Source: Symbiodinium natans (lineage: Eukaryota; Sar; Dinophyceae; Suessiales; Symbiodiniaceae). From it: DNA of 64,000 bases. Positions 20,075 through 32,540 of this stretch are shown here, piece after piece. The position numbers and the translations under genes were made by a program. The stretch spans positions 682,603 through 746,602 of the forward strand of contig CAJNDS010001046.1 of assembly GCA_905221605.1 (NCBI GenBank), given 5' to 3'. The first letter of the stretch is position 1; each line of letters begins with the position of its first letter. Under the pieces are notes generated by a model. It was not told the origin of the DNA and ran no database searches. It worked only from the letters and a program-made list of their open reading frames with translations.

Positions 20075-21654
20075 CCCGGAGGGGCGCGAGAGCGGATTGT
20101 GGATATATATACTTTTTACGAGGCAAAACCAAAAAAACAATCTTTTTCAACTTTCCTCTCCCCGTTCTCTTAAAAAGTTGTTTTTTTTGTTTTTTTGGTT
20201 TCGCCCGTCTCGGCGTCCAGTCCTGTGGTCCGCTGTTTTGTCGAGAGACAGCCACTGAGAGTAGCAAAGCATAGGGCACGATCGGGTTTTAAACGGTCTT
20301 TACGAGGGAAACAGATCTGGGTAGGTCATGGGGGGGGGGGGGGTGTCCATATATATATATGATATGTATACATATATATATATATTTTTTTTTTTACATC
20401 CTTTTGATGTCCTTCTTTAAGGATCTGGGTTCCAAAATGATGAGCTCTGGACCGGGTACAACCAAAGCCAGCACGCAGTCTCAGTCTATACGCTTCTGAC
20501 AAACACGCCATAGCATGAGGTTTTTCGCCTCCACTAATCAACTACCCTGCGTCGCCTTATTGTCTTCTTATACTATCTTATACTCATTTATAGAATGTGC
20601 ATACGGAATGGATGTTAAAGTGGAAGTTTCACTCCGGCACTGGTTTCATTCGGATTGTTTTTGGGTTCCTGGCTTTACTTTGTTTGTCATTCTTCTTGTT
20701 CTTGTTCGTCTTGTATTTCTTTTTGTTGTTCTCCTTCTTGTTCTTCTTATTGATTGATTTATTGATTTATTCTCGTTCTTGTTGTTCTTCTTGCTCTTCC
20801 TGTTGTTTTTCTTCTTGTCGGTTGTTGGTTGCCGGTTGTTGGTTGTCGGTTGTCGGTTGTTGGTTGCTGGTTGCCGGTTGTTGGTTGTTGCTTGTTGGTG
20901 GCCCAGACTCGAGCGCAAGAAGAACAGAATCTGCGAAAGGACCCCGCTAAGTCGGTCTTTGACAGGCATGAGCCTTTCAGCCTTGCACTTCCTCATGACC
21001 TGGTTGCTCGTAGCGAAAGATGTGGGACCCATATTCCCACACGAAGCAGTTCCCATGAATTGAAACGCAGGTTGCTGTCAGTAAGCAAAATGAATGGGGG
21101 GGGGGGGGTTGCGTCACAAAATCTGGCAGGTTAGGGGGAAGGAGACCGGATCCGTGTCTGCTTGTTCCAAACGCTTCTCGGCAGGAAGCCGAGGCGAATT
21201 AGGGATACTTCCGTCAGGACGATGCTGTACTATGTACTCCATACGGCTGGATTCCATAAACCTAACACAGGGCAATACGAAGAAATGTGGATGCTCCATA
21301 CCAGCAGTCGACTTTCTTGCACAGAAAATCCAGCTCCAACCTGCGGAAATCATTGGTCCAATGATGCTATCCACATGTTTCAATTCCGTTCTGATCAGGT
21401 GTCATTAAACATCGCAGGCGATGTGTGGTGCACCAGGTCCAAAAGTGCATTTCAGCATGGTCTGCACGTGTGGGCTGGTGAGGTTTCCTCGTGCATACAG
21501 CAGCTATCTGTGAACAATGCACAAAGCCAGGTGATGTTAACGCTTGAATAGCTTGATGGCTTGTCGCTTCCATCACGAGGATCCAACATCGAAGCAAAAG
21601 TCTGCGAGTGCCACAATAGGCCCTCGAAGTACCTCCTCCTTTGCAGTGATCCAA
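20075..21654. other. low-complexity and unassigned sequence
   Basis: Contains a run of 12 G at 20331-20342, an AT-rich ATATATAT tract at 20350-20395, GTTGTTGGTTGCC-type repeats at 20818-20890 and a run of G at 21098-21109. No gene is supported. Confidence 0.5.
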
Positions 21655-22205
21655 CATCATTCTCGCCTCCCGCGTTGTCAAATGCGCGTGATGCTCAACT
21701 TCCCGTGTTGTCAACTGTGCATCGTCTGGGCAGTTGGTTTTGCGGCCTGGAGCTTAGGGGCTTGAGGTGGCCATCTGTCCCGAAGTGTAGCCGGCAGTTG
21801 GCTTGGCTTTGCAGCATCTGGAGCTCAGGGGCTTAAGGGGGCCATCTGTCCGGAAGGGTAACCAGCTGATGCTCATGATGCTCGCCTCCCGCCTTGTCAC
21901 AATGCGCATAAGTTTGGGCAGTTGGCTGTACAGCATCTGGAGCTTCGGGGCTTAGCGGGGCCATCTGTCCGGAAGTGTACCCAGATGATGCTCATGATGC
22001 TCACCTCCCGCTTTTTGGCAGTTGGTTTCATCTGTCTGGAAGTGTACCCAGCTGATGCTCATAATGCTCGCCTGCCTTGCCAAATGTTAGGCAGTTGATT
22101 TTGCGGCATGTGAAGCTTCGGGGCGTAGGGGGGCCATCTGTCCGGAAGTGCAGCCAGCTGATGCTCATGATGCCCACCTCCCGCTTGTCAAATGCCCGTT
22201 CTCCT
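21655..22205. repeat. degenerate tandem repeat, ~100-150-bp unit, about 5 copies
   Basis: Repeated order of words: GGGCAGTTGGTT, GCGGCATCTGGAGCTTCGG, GGGGCCATCTGTCCGGAAGT, GTACCCAGCTGATGCTCATG, ATGCTCGCCTCCCGC. Units vary by internal deletion. Confidence 0.75.
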
Positions 22206-22616
22206 TGCCTTTACAGGGCCCTTCCCTCAGACGCCAGAGCTCTTACCAGCTTGGGCAACAGGCTCCAGTCCTCTGCAACTCTGCGAACTCCGAACTCACC
22301 CCGCACTTCAGAGTGGCGGGAGACTCTTTGTGTCAGTCCAGGACCTCTTTCCTTCTCACCGTCAATGCCAGGGTGCGGGACTGACCTGCGTAAGCGGTCG
22401 AAATGAAAGATGAACTTCAGTGAAATGAATGAAACGAAGCGAAATGAAATGAAGCTGTCTTATTCTTCTTCTTCTTCTTGTTATGCTTCTTCTTGTTCAT
22501 CTTCTTCTGGTTCTTCTTCTTGCTGTTCTTCTTTTGTCGTCGCCAGTCTTCGCATTTTTGATCTATCTGGCTGAGACACTTTTTCTTGCGATCTTTGATA
22601 CTTCTTCTCTCCCTAG

Positions 22617-22689
22617 GTGCCGCCGGACGTCGGGAGAAGATCCAGGCGGAGAGAGCGGGCTTCAAAAGGGAAATGGGATGGAAACAAGG
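22617..22689 (+). CDS. exon candidate, coiled-coil type
   Basis: Acceptor CTCCCTAG ends at 22616 after a pyrimidine-rich stretch, and a GTAATT donor starts at 22690. In the frame beginning GCC at 22619 the exon reads AAGRREKIQAERAGFKREMG, a charged helical segment similar in style to the one at 12.5 kb. No family recognised. Confidence 0.4.
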
Positions 22690-23609
22690 GTAATTAGAAG
22701 GTAAGAGAGGGAGAGGCGCGGGCGGGCCATAGCCATGGAGCTGAGAGAAAGTGAGGGAGGGCGAGTAGGATCTTGAGAGTAGGATCTGCATGTTGCAACA
22801 AGCAGCAGCATTTTCATGTAGGTTCTGGACCAAGTCATGAAAGAGACGAAAAAGGACCGCAGCACGTGCACCACATATACTGCCAACTGCACTTTCACAA
22901 AAGCCCGTGAGGACGGCAAGTCGGTGGGCTTTTTGTGGAGCCAGGGCGGTGACCAATTCGAAATGGAGGAGGCAGGGGGGAATGATTCTAGAAGTGCTCA
23001 TTGAAGGGTCGCAAGGACCTGTGAGGGACTGTTCTGCGACACTGCGAAGAAGACTCCATACTGGGGCGAAAGTTTCAACCCAACCCAACAGATGCCTCCT
23101 CGACTTCTCATAAGGTGTTGTTTGGTACTTGGGACATTGCGCGGCCGCACAAGGATGAAGGAAGTTAAATGAATGCGGTGTCTGGCATGCAGCAAGTGCT
23201 GATGCTGCTCATGTTCACACGCAGGAAGTTCGCGAATGGGTTCCGTCAGGTCCTGGGTTTGCAGTTTGGCTTCCCAGCTGCCCGGGGCATAGCGAGAAAG
23301 CATCATGGAAATGACGATGCTGTGACATGCTGTGACCTCAGGTCATCGCAGTGAATTTTGGCAAGGCAGGTTTGCAAAGCCAAGCAGCCGCACTTCAACA
23401 ACAGAACTGCTGACAAAGCTCAAAAGTGCTATGTAGTTCACAGTCAGAATTCGTCAGTTTAGATTTTACGGCTAGTTCTTAATTGAAATCCTTTAAAGAC
23501 TTTGTCTTGGCTTCGACTCTTTGGGTGTCAGGGCCGATTTGGTGTGCCTCGGAGCGAAGTCAAGTGGTTCGCATGCGAAGACATGCGAAAGACATGCTCT
23601 CACTTTCTC

Positions 23610-23776
<167 letters not shown>

Positions 23777-25526
23777 TTTGTGTCGTTCTCTTGTTATCTT
23801 CTCAACAGTGTGACGTGGGACAGCAAAGGTCCACCGTGGCACCTTCGACAAGGACTCCATCTCTCAGTTCCTTACCTCCCTCTCCCGCGGGGGAACCCCG
23901 CCGAGAGCCCAAATGGGGGCCCCCTGGGCCCCCCTTGTGCTTTTTCAGAGAAGGGGAGAACTCTGAGGAAAACTCTGAGAGGAACTTAGGGAGAACTGTG
24001 AAGAGGGGAGCGATAGCCCATATAACTCTGCACCATTTCCAGTCCCCTACTCTCCATCCAGATCTGCATAATTATTCATAATCATTCAAGACGCTTCGGA
24101 TTGGGAACAGTAGCTGTGTTGCCTTGTACAGGTAGGTCTATCTGCCACCGAATGGGGAATGGGGAAAGCACTTGTGGTGCCCGGGAGGAAGGACCGATAA
24201 GGGAGGTCTCCCTATTGGAGCAGGGACAAGAGGCGGAGCATGGCATCTGCCTTTGCTGGTCTTTACTACATGCGCTGGCTCGTCACGCGTCATGCGAAAT
24301 CGGGTTGGGGCGGTTGACCAGTTGACTTGACAAAAGTCTCGTCGTGCCTCCCAATGTGCCGGATGCTCCCTGCTGATCCCAGATATTCTTCCATTCGATT
24401 CGATTCTCTTCTTAACAAAGCGTCCCAGCTACTGGCTGGCAGTGTTTGGCACAGCGAAGAGAACGTTGAAGAGAATGTGTTGTGCAGCACGCGGAGAAGC
24501 GAGTCTCAGAGTGCGCAGAGGTGTGAAGGGTCTGAGACACGACGTATGTGTGGGAAGGGCCGGAGAGACGAGATGAGATGAGAGAGCGTGGGAGAGAGAG
24601 TGGAGAGATGAGATGAGACGAGATGAGATGAGAGAAAGTGGAGAGATGAGAGATGAGAGGGCCCTCTTCTCTCCTTTCTTGTGAGGTTGGCACCTTGGCC
24701 CGTCGGTGCCTTAGAGAGTCTTCAAGTTCATAACTGGATTCTCAGAGGGATTCTCGAGGCCCGGGCGGTCGCTGCAAAGGCCGAGGCCTGGGATGGCAAG
24801 GAGACGCAGCCGAGAACAATCCTTGGCTAAAAGAGCTTAGCAAATCTCTCTTCAAATTGTGTTCTCATACTCCCTTTCAGAAAGCCAATCTTTGTGGATG
24901 CAGCTTTTGATGCTTTCTGCAATTCATTTCAGGATGCTGCTCCGCCGGAGGAGGACCTCTGAGGCGAACTGGGCGCTTGTCCGCCCCCCTCCCAGACTGC
25001 CCCAACAACTGCGCACAAGCTCAATGGAGCAAACAAAGACTGCGCGACTGCGCGATGTGCAAGTGCACGCCGAAAAATGCCCCGAGATAATGTGAATATA
25101 TGTGAGTTGTCGAGTTGTCCTTTTGTTGTGGATATGTTGACCCGGCGCAGCTTTCGCCAATCGAACCGCAGTGGCATGCAGTAGCTCAGTAGCACAGCTG
25201 GGAAGCATTCGAATCATTCGATGCTTTGGAAAGGTGAGGATGTCCAAGAGTTCGAAGATGCAAACTCTCGCGCCAAGGAGCCCCAGAATTGTCGGACGCG
25301 AAGGAGCACGGTGCAGTCGTATCTGGGGAGAGCACCGCACGGAGCATGCTCGGAACCAAACACCTTCACACGAAACCCCCTCCCGCTTCCCCCCAAAAAA
25401 TAGGAAGACAATAACAAAAACAAAGCCCGAAACCCCCCACAACCTCCACGCAAGCCCCTGAAGCCCCAGCCCGAAGGGCTTAGCCCGAAGGGCATGAAAT
25501 GCCTGCAGGTCCTCCGAGATGGTCCC

Positions 25527-25552
25527 ACCCCCCCCCCCCCCCCCCCCCCCCC
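25527..25552. repeat. poly-C homopolymer tract
   Basis: About 26 consecutive C, one of several G/C homopolymer runs in the window; exact length is liable to sequencing error. Confidence 0.85.
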
Positions 25553-27358
25553 CCAAACGAAGGCACACACCGCTGCTTGGAAGACTCCAGGCCTTTCCGA
25601 GGCGAAGAACATCCCCCAACATGTCGCTTTCGGTCCATCGTCAAGACAGACGGTTTGCTGTGCTCACTTGAAAGCACTCTCCGTCTGATTTTGCTGGTTC
25701 TGGTAGTTCCGTGCAGTGATGAGGTTCTTGGGTTATCTGTTCATGTCTGTTCACCAGCGAAGTGTTGCTGCGCGGGATGCCAGCGGGGACAGGAGACCCT
25801 TTTGGGGATGCTTCTCCGTTGCCTGCAGAAAAACTCTCAGATTGAGACAAGAGCAGGGATCCTCCCCGCGTGTTTTTTCCCAAAGAGAGGGTGCTCTCAG
25901 TGCTCTCTTTCGGATGGCTCTTTAGGATGTGTACTCACCATGAGGGTGTACACAACTTTTGTCTCAACTCTAATTCAGTCTCAAGACTTGAGAGAGAGAG
26001 AGAGGGAACTCCTTATGGTTGTGAAGTCGTTTCGGCTACATCTACGCCGAATGTTATGACCCCCGCCCCAACCCACCAGAGCTTGACTGACAAAGTGAGA
26101 TCTTGAGAAAAACCATCCCTCGTGGGGCTTTACGGTCATAGATGCAGCTCATATCCATTGGGTCACTGGGTGCCCGTGCAAGTGTGGTCGGGTGCTCTCA
26201 CAAAGCACAGCACACAACAACTCCATGCTGCAAGAGCGCTCAGGTTTGCCTTGACAAAAACATGCAGTGTCTCTTCTCTACTTTAATTTCTGCCTGTGGC
26301 CTTTGTTCTCAAGAGTGCCCGTCGAGCTTCCGGTGGCGCACAAGATGATGCTTCGGATCAGAGCAGCAAGTATGCCTGGAACGGTAGGGCTTTCTGTCAG
26401 TGAGCATGTAGAATCGTGAGTGTGTAAATGCTGTGTGCCGCCGGCCCCGGCCAAATCAAACCTGGAAAACCTGGAGGTTGTAAAGAGATTCGTAAGAAAA
26501 AGCTAGAAAAAGGGGGTCTCTAGAATTCTCTAGACGTTCCAAAGGATGAAGGGTGTTGCCCTGGTGCTCGTAGAGGAAGCGACAACCCGCAGCTTTTTAC
26601 TGTTTTTCTGGTTGGGGCACCAGATGTCACCAGATGTCACCAGATGTCACCAGATGCCGGTTTGGCGGTTAGGATCTTCTGCAAGAAGGGCGGACTCGAA
26701 ACCACTCTATCAATTCAAATCTCAGGAGGGTCTCTATAGAATATCCAACAGGTCCCCGTGCGGCGTTCCCTACAAGGAGGTCCCCGTGCGGCGTTCCCTA
26801 CAAGGTTCCAGGTCCATTGAACGCCCTGCACTGACTGCACGGGAAAGATCCTCAACAGGAGAAGCACGCGGACTCTAACTCTAACGATGTCATCCACTTT
26901 ATGAAAACGCTGAAGAATTTTCAGTGCCCATCCCCAGTGCCCATACCGCATTGTTTTGCAGCGCCTCATCCCTCACCCTTTCGGCTCAAACTCTATTTCT
27001 CGCTGGCGCTAAGGGCTAAAGCAAATAGAGAGAGACAGAGTGGGCGCCTTTGGATTTCTGTTGGCGCACGGACGCCTTTCCTCTACGGTTCTCGAGACTC
27101 TACGGAGTTCTACGGCGCATTCCACTCCCGTGGAGAGGCCTGGAAATGTGCTCAATGTGCTCCCCTTGTTTGGATTAGCGTGCTAGGAAGTCACATGGAG
27201 CCAAGTGGGGGAAGCTTCCTCAGGTTTTTTAGTCAGTCTTAGAGGCTTAGAGTTACAAGGGCCGGTTCCATCATGTCAGCGAATAGTACGGTTGCCATCA
27301 TAGCCATCTGTGCACGTGCTGTGTAGCGGTAAACCAGTATGCCTTCTGCCCCGCGCAG

Positions 27359-27425
27359 GAGCGGATGCTGTACCTGCAGCAAGTGCTCAACGACATCCGC
27401 AAGGAACAGTTGCTCAGATTCAGGG
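27359..27425 (+). CDS. exon candidate, coiled-coil type
   Basis: A pyrimidine-rich stretch ends in CGCGCAG at 27358. The following frame reads ERMLYLQQVLNDIRKEQLLR, strongly helical. The donor is not certain: a GT occurs after CAGCAA at 27383, and coding character continues to about 27425. Style matches the other plus-strand candidates at 22.6 and 29.8 kb, which may belong to one gene. Confidence 0.4.
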
Positions 27426-27589
27426 GCCCCGAAATTGAGACGGGCTCTCCTCAATTGTGTTCTTTTCGGACCAAAATTTCGGTGAGGCTATTGCCAAATT
27501 GCCCGTTCCCCCCCTTCCCCCCCCTTCCCTCCCTTCCCCCCCTTCCCCCATCCTTTTTTCCCTCAGATTGTGCAGATGTTGTTCTTGCT

Positions 27590-27972
27590 GGGACCTTTGT
27601 CCCGCTCCTGTCGCGTTCGGATGGTTCGGATTGCGGACCGGACAGTGTCACACAGTACCGGGCTGTCCTCGCCTGTTTCAAAGGTCGTGCCTCACGAAAG
27701 TTCGCCAGAATGACCTCGTCGTCCTTGGCATGATGGTACCAAGTCATCGCCTCCTCTTCGGGGTCTTCCTCGTCAGGCTCCGCCTGAAACACATCCTCAC
27801 CTGACTCTTCCAGAAGGTAGCTTCCGGCATCCTCCTTGCGCCGACGGTGCTCGGCATCACGCTGCGCCAGACTCCCTCCAGACCACATCGTGTTGAGTGA
27901 GCTGAGCATGGCTCGCCGCCTTCCTTTCACATTGGCAGTGTCAGGCGGGTCCAACTTCATGAAGACATGCAA
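27590..27972 (-). pseudogene. retroelement-derived fragment (acidic linker region)
   Basis: Minus-strand translation from an ATG at 27970-27972 gives MKLDPPDTANVKGRRRAM, then a very acidic segment with VFQAEPDEEDPEEE and finally DEVILANFREARPLKQART. The last part resembles the acidic-then-EAR/ARG linker seen between Gag and protease in dinoflagellate copia polyproteins; this is recognition from memory and not verified. After about 27590 the frame runs into low-complexity GGGA-rich sequence. No domain with catalytic residues is present. Confidence 0.4.
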
Positions 27973-28931
27973 AGCGTGGCATCACTCACGTAGTGTCACG
28001 AAGACATGTGGCGTCACGCGGCGTCGCGGTCACGTGGCGCCATCGGACGTGGAGTCAAAACGCGGCGTCACGGCACGACGGCACATAGCCTCAACGGAAT
28101 TCGCACCACCGCCTTTGAATAAATTAGATGTCCTGAACAATGAAACGCTTAGAAGCCCTGTCAAGTTGTTCGCGCCAGCTTTTGTAGGTGATTTGACCAT
28201 GTAATGTTCTTATCTTTGAGTGATTCCTTGACTATTCCTCAAGACGACAGCCGACAGCCACATGTACGTGAATTGCAGAAGCCCCGCGTTCCAAACTCTT
28301 GAACTCCCAAACTCCCAAACTCCACAAGTTTGCGGCCTCGAATCACCCAAATTCCGAAATCCCAAACTCCAAAAGTTTAGGCCAAGCACTTCCAAAAGTG
28401 AAGAAGACTTCGAAGTTTGGAGTTTTGGAAGTGCGGGGATTATGGAATTTTGGAATGTGGAAATTTTGGAATTCGCCTTTAACTGTTGGAAGCTAGGCCG
28501 CATGTACAAGCCTCGCACTTTTAAACTACAACATCCTGCCTCCAAAAAATGGTTGGAGGCTTCAAATTCCAACATTTTTAGGCCCAGAATTCGCAACTCC
28601 ACGTTCCAGAACTCCAAAGTTCCAAAATTTGGAGTTTTGGAGTTTTGCATTCTGGGTATGTAGATTATGGAATCTTGGAATTTGGTATTTTGGACTTGGC
28701 CCACATCTTTTGGAGTTTGCCTTATCTAGTTCATTCTACAACGCAAAATACACGTGGGGTGCATGAGGGGGTAGCGTATGTATGTATGCATGCATGCATG
28801 CATGTATGTATAGACTGTATAGACATAGATATGTAGTGTACCACCTCAGTATTTGCTCACAGTTGAACAGCTCGTCGGAGACTCGGCATCCTTGAGTCAT
28901 TTCAGTGAATTTCAGTGTCCTCTTTTGGCAG
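27973..28931. other. non-coding; TTCCAAAACTCC-type repeats and CATG microsatellite
   Basis: From 28280 to 28720 short words such as AACTCCAAA, GGAGTTTTGGAA and CCAAAATT recur in both orientations, so the stretch can fold on itself. A GCATGCATGCATG microsatellite lies at 28780-28806. A sequence GTGTCACG...GCGTCACG at 27990-28060 is CGTCA-rich. No gene supported. Confidence 0.5.
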
Positions 28932-29310
28932 GAATCCAACCCTCCAAAATCTTTGAGAGCTGAGCATTTGTTCAAGCTCAACGAGGCCAGTAGCAGCTTC
29001 CAGTGCCTTAGCACCATCGAGCTGGCGTCGTGCGCTGGAACCAGGCTGTTTTCAATTTGTCTGAAGAAGACGCAGTGGACGGGCCTCTGGCAGTGAAGTT
29101 GTTTCAGGCACAAAGTTGGTAGCCCTGCTGCATGTCGCCAGCACATAGCAGCGTGCAGGGTCTTAAAGAACACCGAAGCTGAACCTCTGCGCTTCCAGGC
29201 TGTCGAACGGATCCACACTGCATACAACACGGGCAAGCATTTGCCTCAGCGAATCTGGGACAACCAGCTTGTAGTGAACAGCAACTTCCTCACGGACATC
29301 AGTGCAGGTA
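28932..29310 (+). CDS. two phase-matched exons of an unidentified protein
   Basis: Exon one 28932-29026 follows TTTTGGCAG and ends before GTCGTG; it reads ESNPPKSLRAEHLFKLNEAS and onward to ELA. Exon two starts at 29159 after GTGCAG. The interrupted codon (GC plus G) is completed exactly, giving AVLKNTEAEPLRFQAVERIH, then NTGKHLPQRIWDNQL and NSNFLTDISA ending near 29309. Hydrophobic spacing and codon use look genuine. No family recognised. Downstream the sequence is disturbed (next entry), so the gene may be damaged. Confidence 0.45.
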
Positions 29311-29495
29311 TGATAACCAGGATTCCAACTTCTTCTACGACTACTTGGCGCTGCTGGGAACCATGCAGCCTGCTCCTTTAGATACCAAGCTTGTGGCAGT
29401 GCTTTGGCCTTGCACCAGACTTCAGGAACCAGCATTTCTTCAGCCAGAAGCAGACAGAGAAGATGCTCGGATGGATCAAGGAGGCTCGGACATGA
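29311..29495 (+). pseudogene. coding-like continuation in shifted frames
   Basis: Directly after the previous exon, a different frame reads RYDNQDSNFFYDYLALLGTM, and from 29383 a further frame reads IPSLWQCFGLAPDF, then FSQKQTEKMLGWIKEART and a TGA at 29493-29495. Each piece looks like protein but joining them requires two tiny gaps (about 13 nt each, one beginning GT and ending AG). Indels in a decayed gene are likelier than introns this small. Confidence 0.35.
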
Positions 29496-29647
29496 AGGAC
29501 TGCATGAATGCAGCCAGAAGTTGTCTGCGATGCTTGAGTTGTGGCATGCCGGGACTTGCCCCTTACGTTGCGGTACGCAGGTAGTTGATGGAAGCGGGAT
29601 GCTGGGGGAGTCAACAGACTCGAAAAGCCTGGAGGTGTGACATGACG

Positions 29648-29738
29648 TGGCACAGTGTGGCACAGTGTGGCACAGTGTGGCGCAGTGTGGCGCAGTGTGG
29701 CGCAGTGTGGCGCAGTGTGGCACAGTGTGGCATGCTTC
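29648..29738. repeat. 10-bp tandem repeat GTGGCACAGT, about 9 copies
   Basis: Units alternate between GTGGCACAGT and GTGGCGCAGT. Lies just before an exon candidate. Confidence 0.9.
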
Positions 29739-29760
29739 ACTCCGTTTTGTACTGAAGCAG

Positions 29761-29873
29761 CTCTCGAAGTTCGCGAGAGTGCACAACAGGTGGAGAATGA
29801 GAAGCTTAGAAAGAAGCTCGCGAAGTACGAGGCAGCTTTTTTGGCTCAGTTGAAGTGCTTTTTGCCGCCTGAC
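29761..29873 (+). CDS. exon candidate, leucine-zipper-like coiled coil
   Basis: Follows ACTGAAGCAG and ends before GTCTCT. The frame reads ALEVRESAQQVENEKLRK then KLAKYEAAFLAQLKCFL. Heptad spacing of hydrophobic residues (L, V, V, L, L, Y, F, L) indicates a coiled coil. The preceding exon must end in phase 1; its identity is not established. Possibly part of the gene at 28.9-29.5 kb. Confidence 0.45.
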
Positions 29874-29994
29874 CATGTCTCTTCCTCACCGCCTACATCC
29901 TCACTCCTAAACCCGAAATCTCGGAACAAACACGACAACACAGAAGACAAGGAAGCAAACGCGAACAACAAAACTGGCTCGTTTCTTGCTACGA

Positions 29995-30081
29995 AGACGA
30001 CGACGAGCACGACGACGACTACTGCTACCGCTACTGCTACTGCTGCTGGTACTGCTACTGCTGCTACTACTACTACTACTT

Positions 30082-30117
<36 letters not shown>

Positions 30118-30208
30118 GTACTAGTACTAGTACTAGTACAAGTACTAGTACTAGTACTAGTACTAGTACTAGTACTAGTACTAGTACTAGTACTAGTACT
30201 AGTACTAG

Positions 30209-30272
<64 letters not shown>

Positions 30273-30300
30273 GCTACTTCTACTGCTACTTCTGCTACTA
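29995..30300. repeat. (CTA)n array with a central (CTAGTA)n block
   Basis: ACT/CTA trinucleotides flank a block of about 17 ACTAGT palindromes (30115-30210). Long poly-Thr, poly-Leu or poly-Val frames here are artefacts. Confidence 0.95.
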
Positions 30301-31194
30301 CCGCACGGGGCGTTAACCGTCGTGCGTTTTTTTGCAAATAAGCATTTGGCCTAGGCGGGAGCACGATTTTGAACGTGGTTTTAGTCCAAAAAAAAGTGCA
30401 AGTGTCAGAGGTCCTTTTGTGAAAACCATGGCAGGCGTGGTACTTTCGGTGATCGCGCATGCCTTTTTTTCGTGTCTTGTTTTGAAGGTGGCTCGCAGGC
30501 CGAAAACACTGCGCATGCCGATGTTTTCGTGGTTTCACGGTTCAAAAGCGTGGTTTTTCGAAAACCCCCCATGTTTGTGTGTTTTTGGTGTTATTTCGCT
30601 TGCATGCGCCGCTTCAATGCAAAACACTGTTGCCCGTAAAACAATATCGTAAAAATTTGGGCTAATGGGAATAGGGCTTACCCCTTCCCTGAATGCTTTG
30701 TGGTCCACGGTTCTTCTTGGCCGTGTGCGAAGCACCAGGAAACGGGGGGGCGGGGAGCAGGCTTCAGGGACTTTGGTGAAGAGCTAAGGGATTTGTGCTG
30801 GTCGGCCTCTTGGGGGGTTTGAGGTTTAGGGTTCAGGGGTCTGAGTATAGGATTGACGAGTGTCTTCTGCCGGGCTAGAGGAAGAATTCAGGAGTTAAGA
30901 ATGGCACTGGAAAGCTTGTTTGGCGCACGTCCGTCTGGTCACAAGCTGGCCAAGTAATGGCCGTGCTGCAAAGCAAATCTCCCATCGGGATTCGGCACTC
31001 CCGCAAGGTGTTCGGGATACTTTTCTTCAAGATACTCCAAAAGTCCGACAGGAATCAACCCCTCGTGTATTCACATGTACCAGCTTTCGGTGGCCACTTT
31101 CACCTTCAGGGAGAAAATGCCTGGACTTGACCTGTTGTGCATGCATGCGTCGCAGTTACACGTGGACACTCAAGAAGAACCGATGCTACTATGA
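30301..31194. other. unassigned sequence
   Basis: Holds one copy of a short dispersed motif (AACACTGCGCATGCCGATGT near 30505), which recurs as AACACTGTAAATACCGATG near 31360 and 31467. TTTAGGG-like words at 30825. No supported gene. Confidence 0.4.
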
Positions 31195-31345
31195 CCCCCC
31201 CCAACCCCCGACCCCCCCAACCCCCACCCACCACCCCCCCACCCTCCCCACCCCCCCACTCCCCCCACACCCCCCCACCCTCCCCACCCCCCCACCCTCC
31301 CCACCCCCCCCCCCCCCCCCCCACTCCCCCCACACCCCCCCAAAG
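31195..31345. repeat. C-rich CCCCCCACCCTCC array
   Basis: C6-7 runs separated by A, T or AC. The G-rich complement has G-quadruplex potential. Confidence 0.9.
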
Positions 31346-31550
31346 CCCCCTTATACCCGAACACTGTAAATACCGATGTTTTCCTCCTGCGCCTAAAGTA
31401 GTTGAAAGTAGTTTCCGGAAATTTTTACACGTCGATTTTTCGTGTCCGTAAACGGACAAAGCCAGGAAACACTGTAAATACCGAGGTTTTCGTCTCTTAA
31501 CACGAAAATGGCATGCCACAAAACCCCTGCGATCAATTAAGAACGTGACG

Positions 31551-31850
<300 letters not shown>

Positions 31851-32540
31851 ACGACTACTACGACTACACCCCCCCTTACCAATTACCTTGAACTTGAACG
31901 TAATGCAAGTGCAAATTTGGTGGCAGGCGTGCCCCCCCTTACCAAGTACGTTGCACTTCATGCAAGTGCAAGTTTAGTGCAGGCGCGGTGCTTCATCCGG
32001 ATTTGGTTCGGAAGCAAATCTGCTCATCTTGGACAGCTTCGGGTTTGTTTTGTTTGTTTGGTCTGCAGATTTAGGGTTGGGGCTTGCACTGGTAACATGG
32101 ACGTAATCATCGTGCATGGATTCTCTGGCTCGCACAGGCTGGTATTCAAGGTAGTTGGCAAGGGGTGGCGGGGTGCCTACTACTGCCAGGTTTGGCGGCC
32201 TGTATGTTGTGGGTCCAAAAGTCGAGTTTTCAGCTCATTCATGATTTCCGGGCTTCCAGAAACTACTTGTCTCAGGAGTAGTATTGTTTGAGCTGTTGAG
32301 GCTTGAGGTTTTGGTTGCAGGGATACATGCCTGGGAGGTTTTAAGGCTTGAGGCTTGTGTTCTTTGATTATGACTATGATTCTTCTCATAGATATGTCAT
32401 GATGAATATGGTGATTATGATCGATGTTATAGTATCATTACTATGATGACCTGTATGTTGTCATTGTTATGATGATGGTGAACCCAAAGGCCGGGTAAGG
32501 AGCGGGGAACGGGCTTTCAGGCTTTGGGCTTGCACTGCTG
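31851..32540. other. unassigned sequence
   Basis: No supported gene on either strand; a short imperfect duplication (ACCAATTACCTTGAACTTGA and ACCAAGTACGTTGCACTTCA) lies at 31878-31965. Confidence 0.4.

Noticed and set aside
22417-23088. Minus-strand 223-codon frame with a Lys/Asn-rich end
   Set aside because: Composition follows a TTCTTCTTC-rich patch; the plus strand has a better exon candidate there.
29838-29862. Resemblance of TTTTTTGGCTCAGTTGAAG to the dinoflagellate spliced leader
   Set aside because: Only partial match and it lies within a coiled-coil coding frame.
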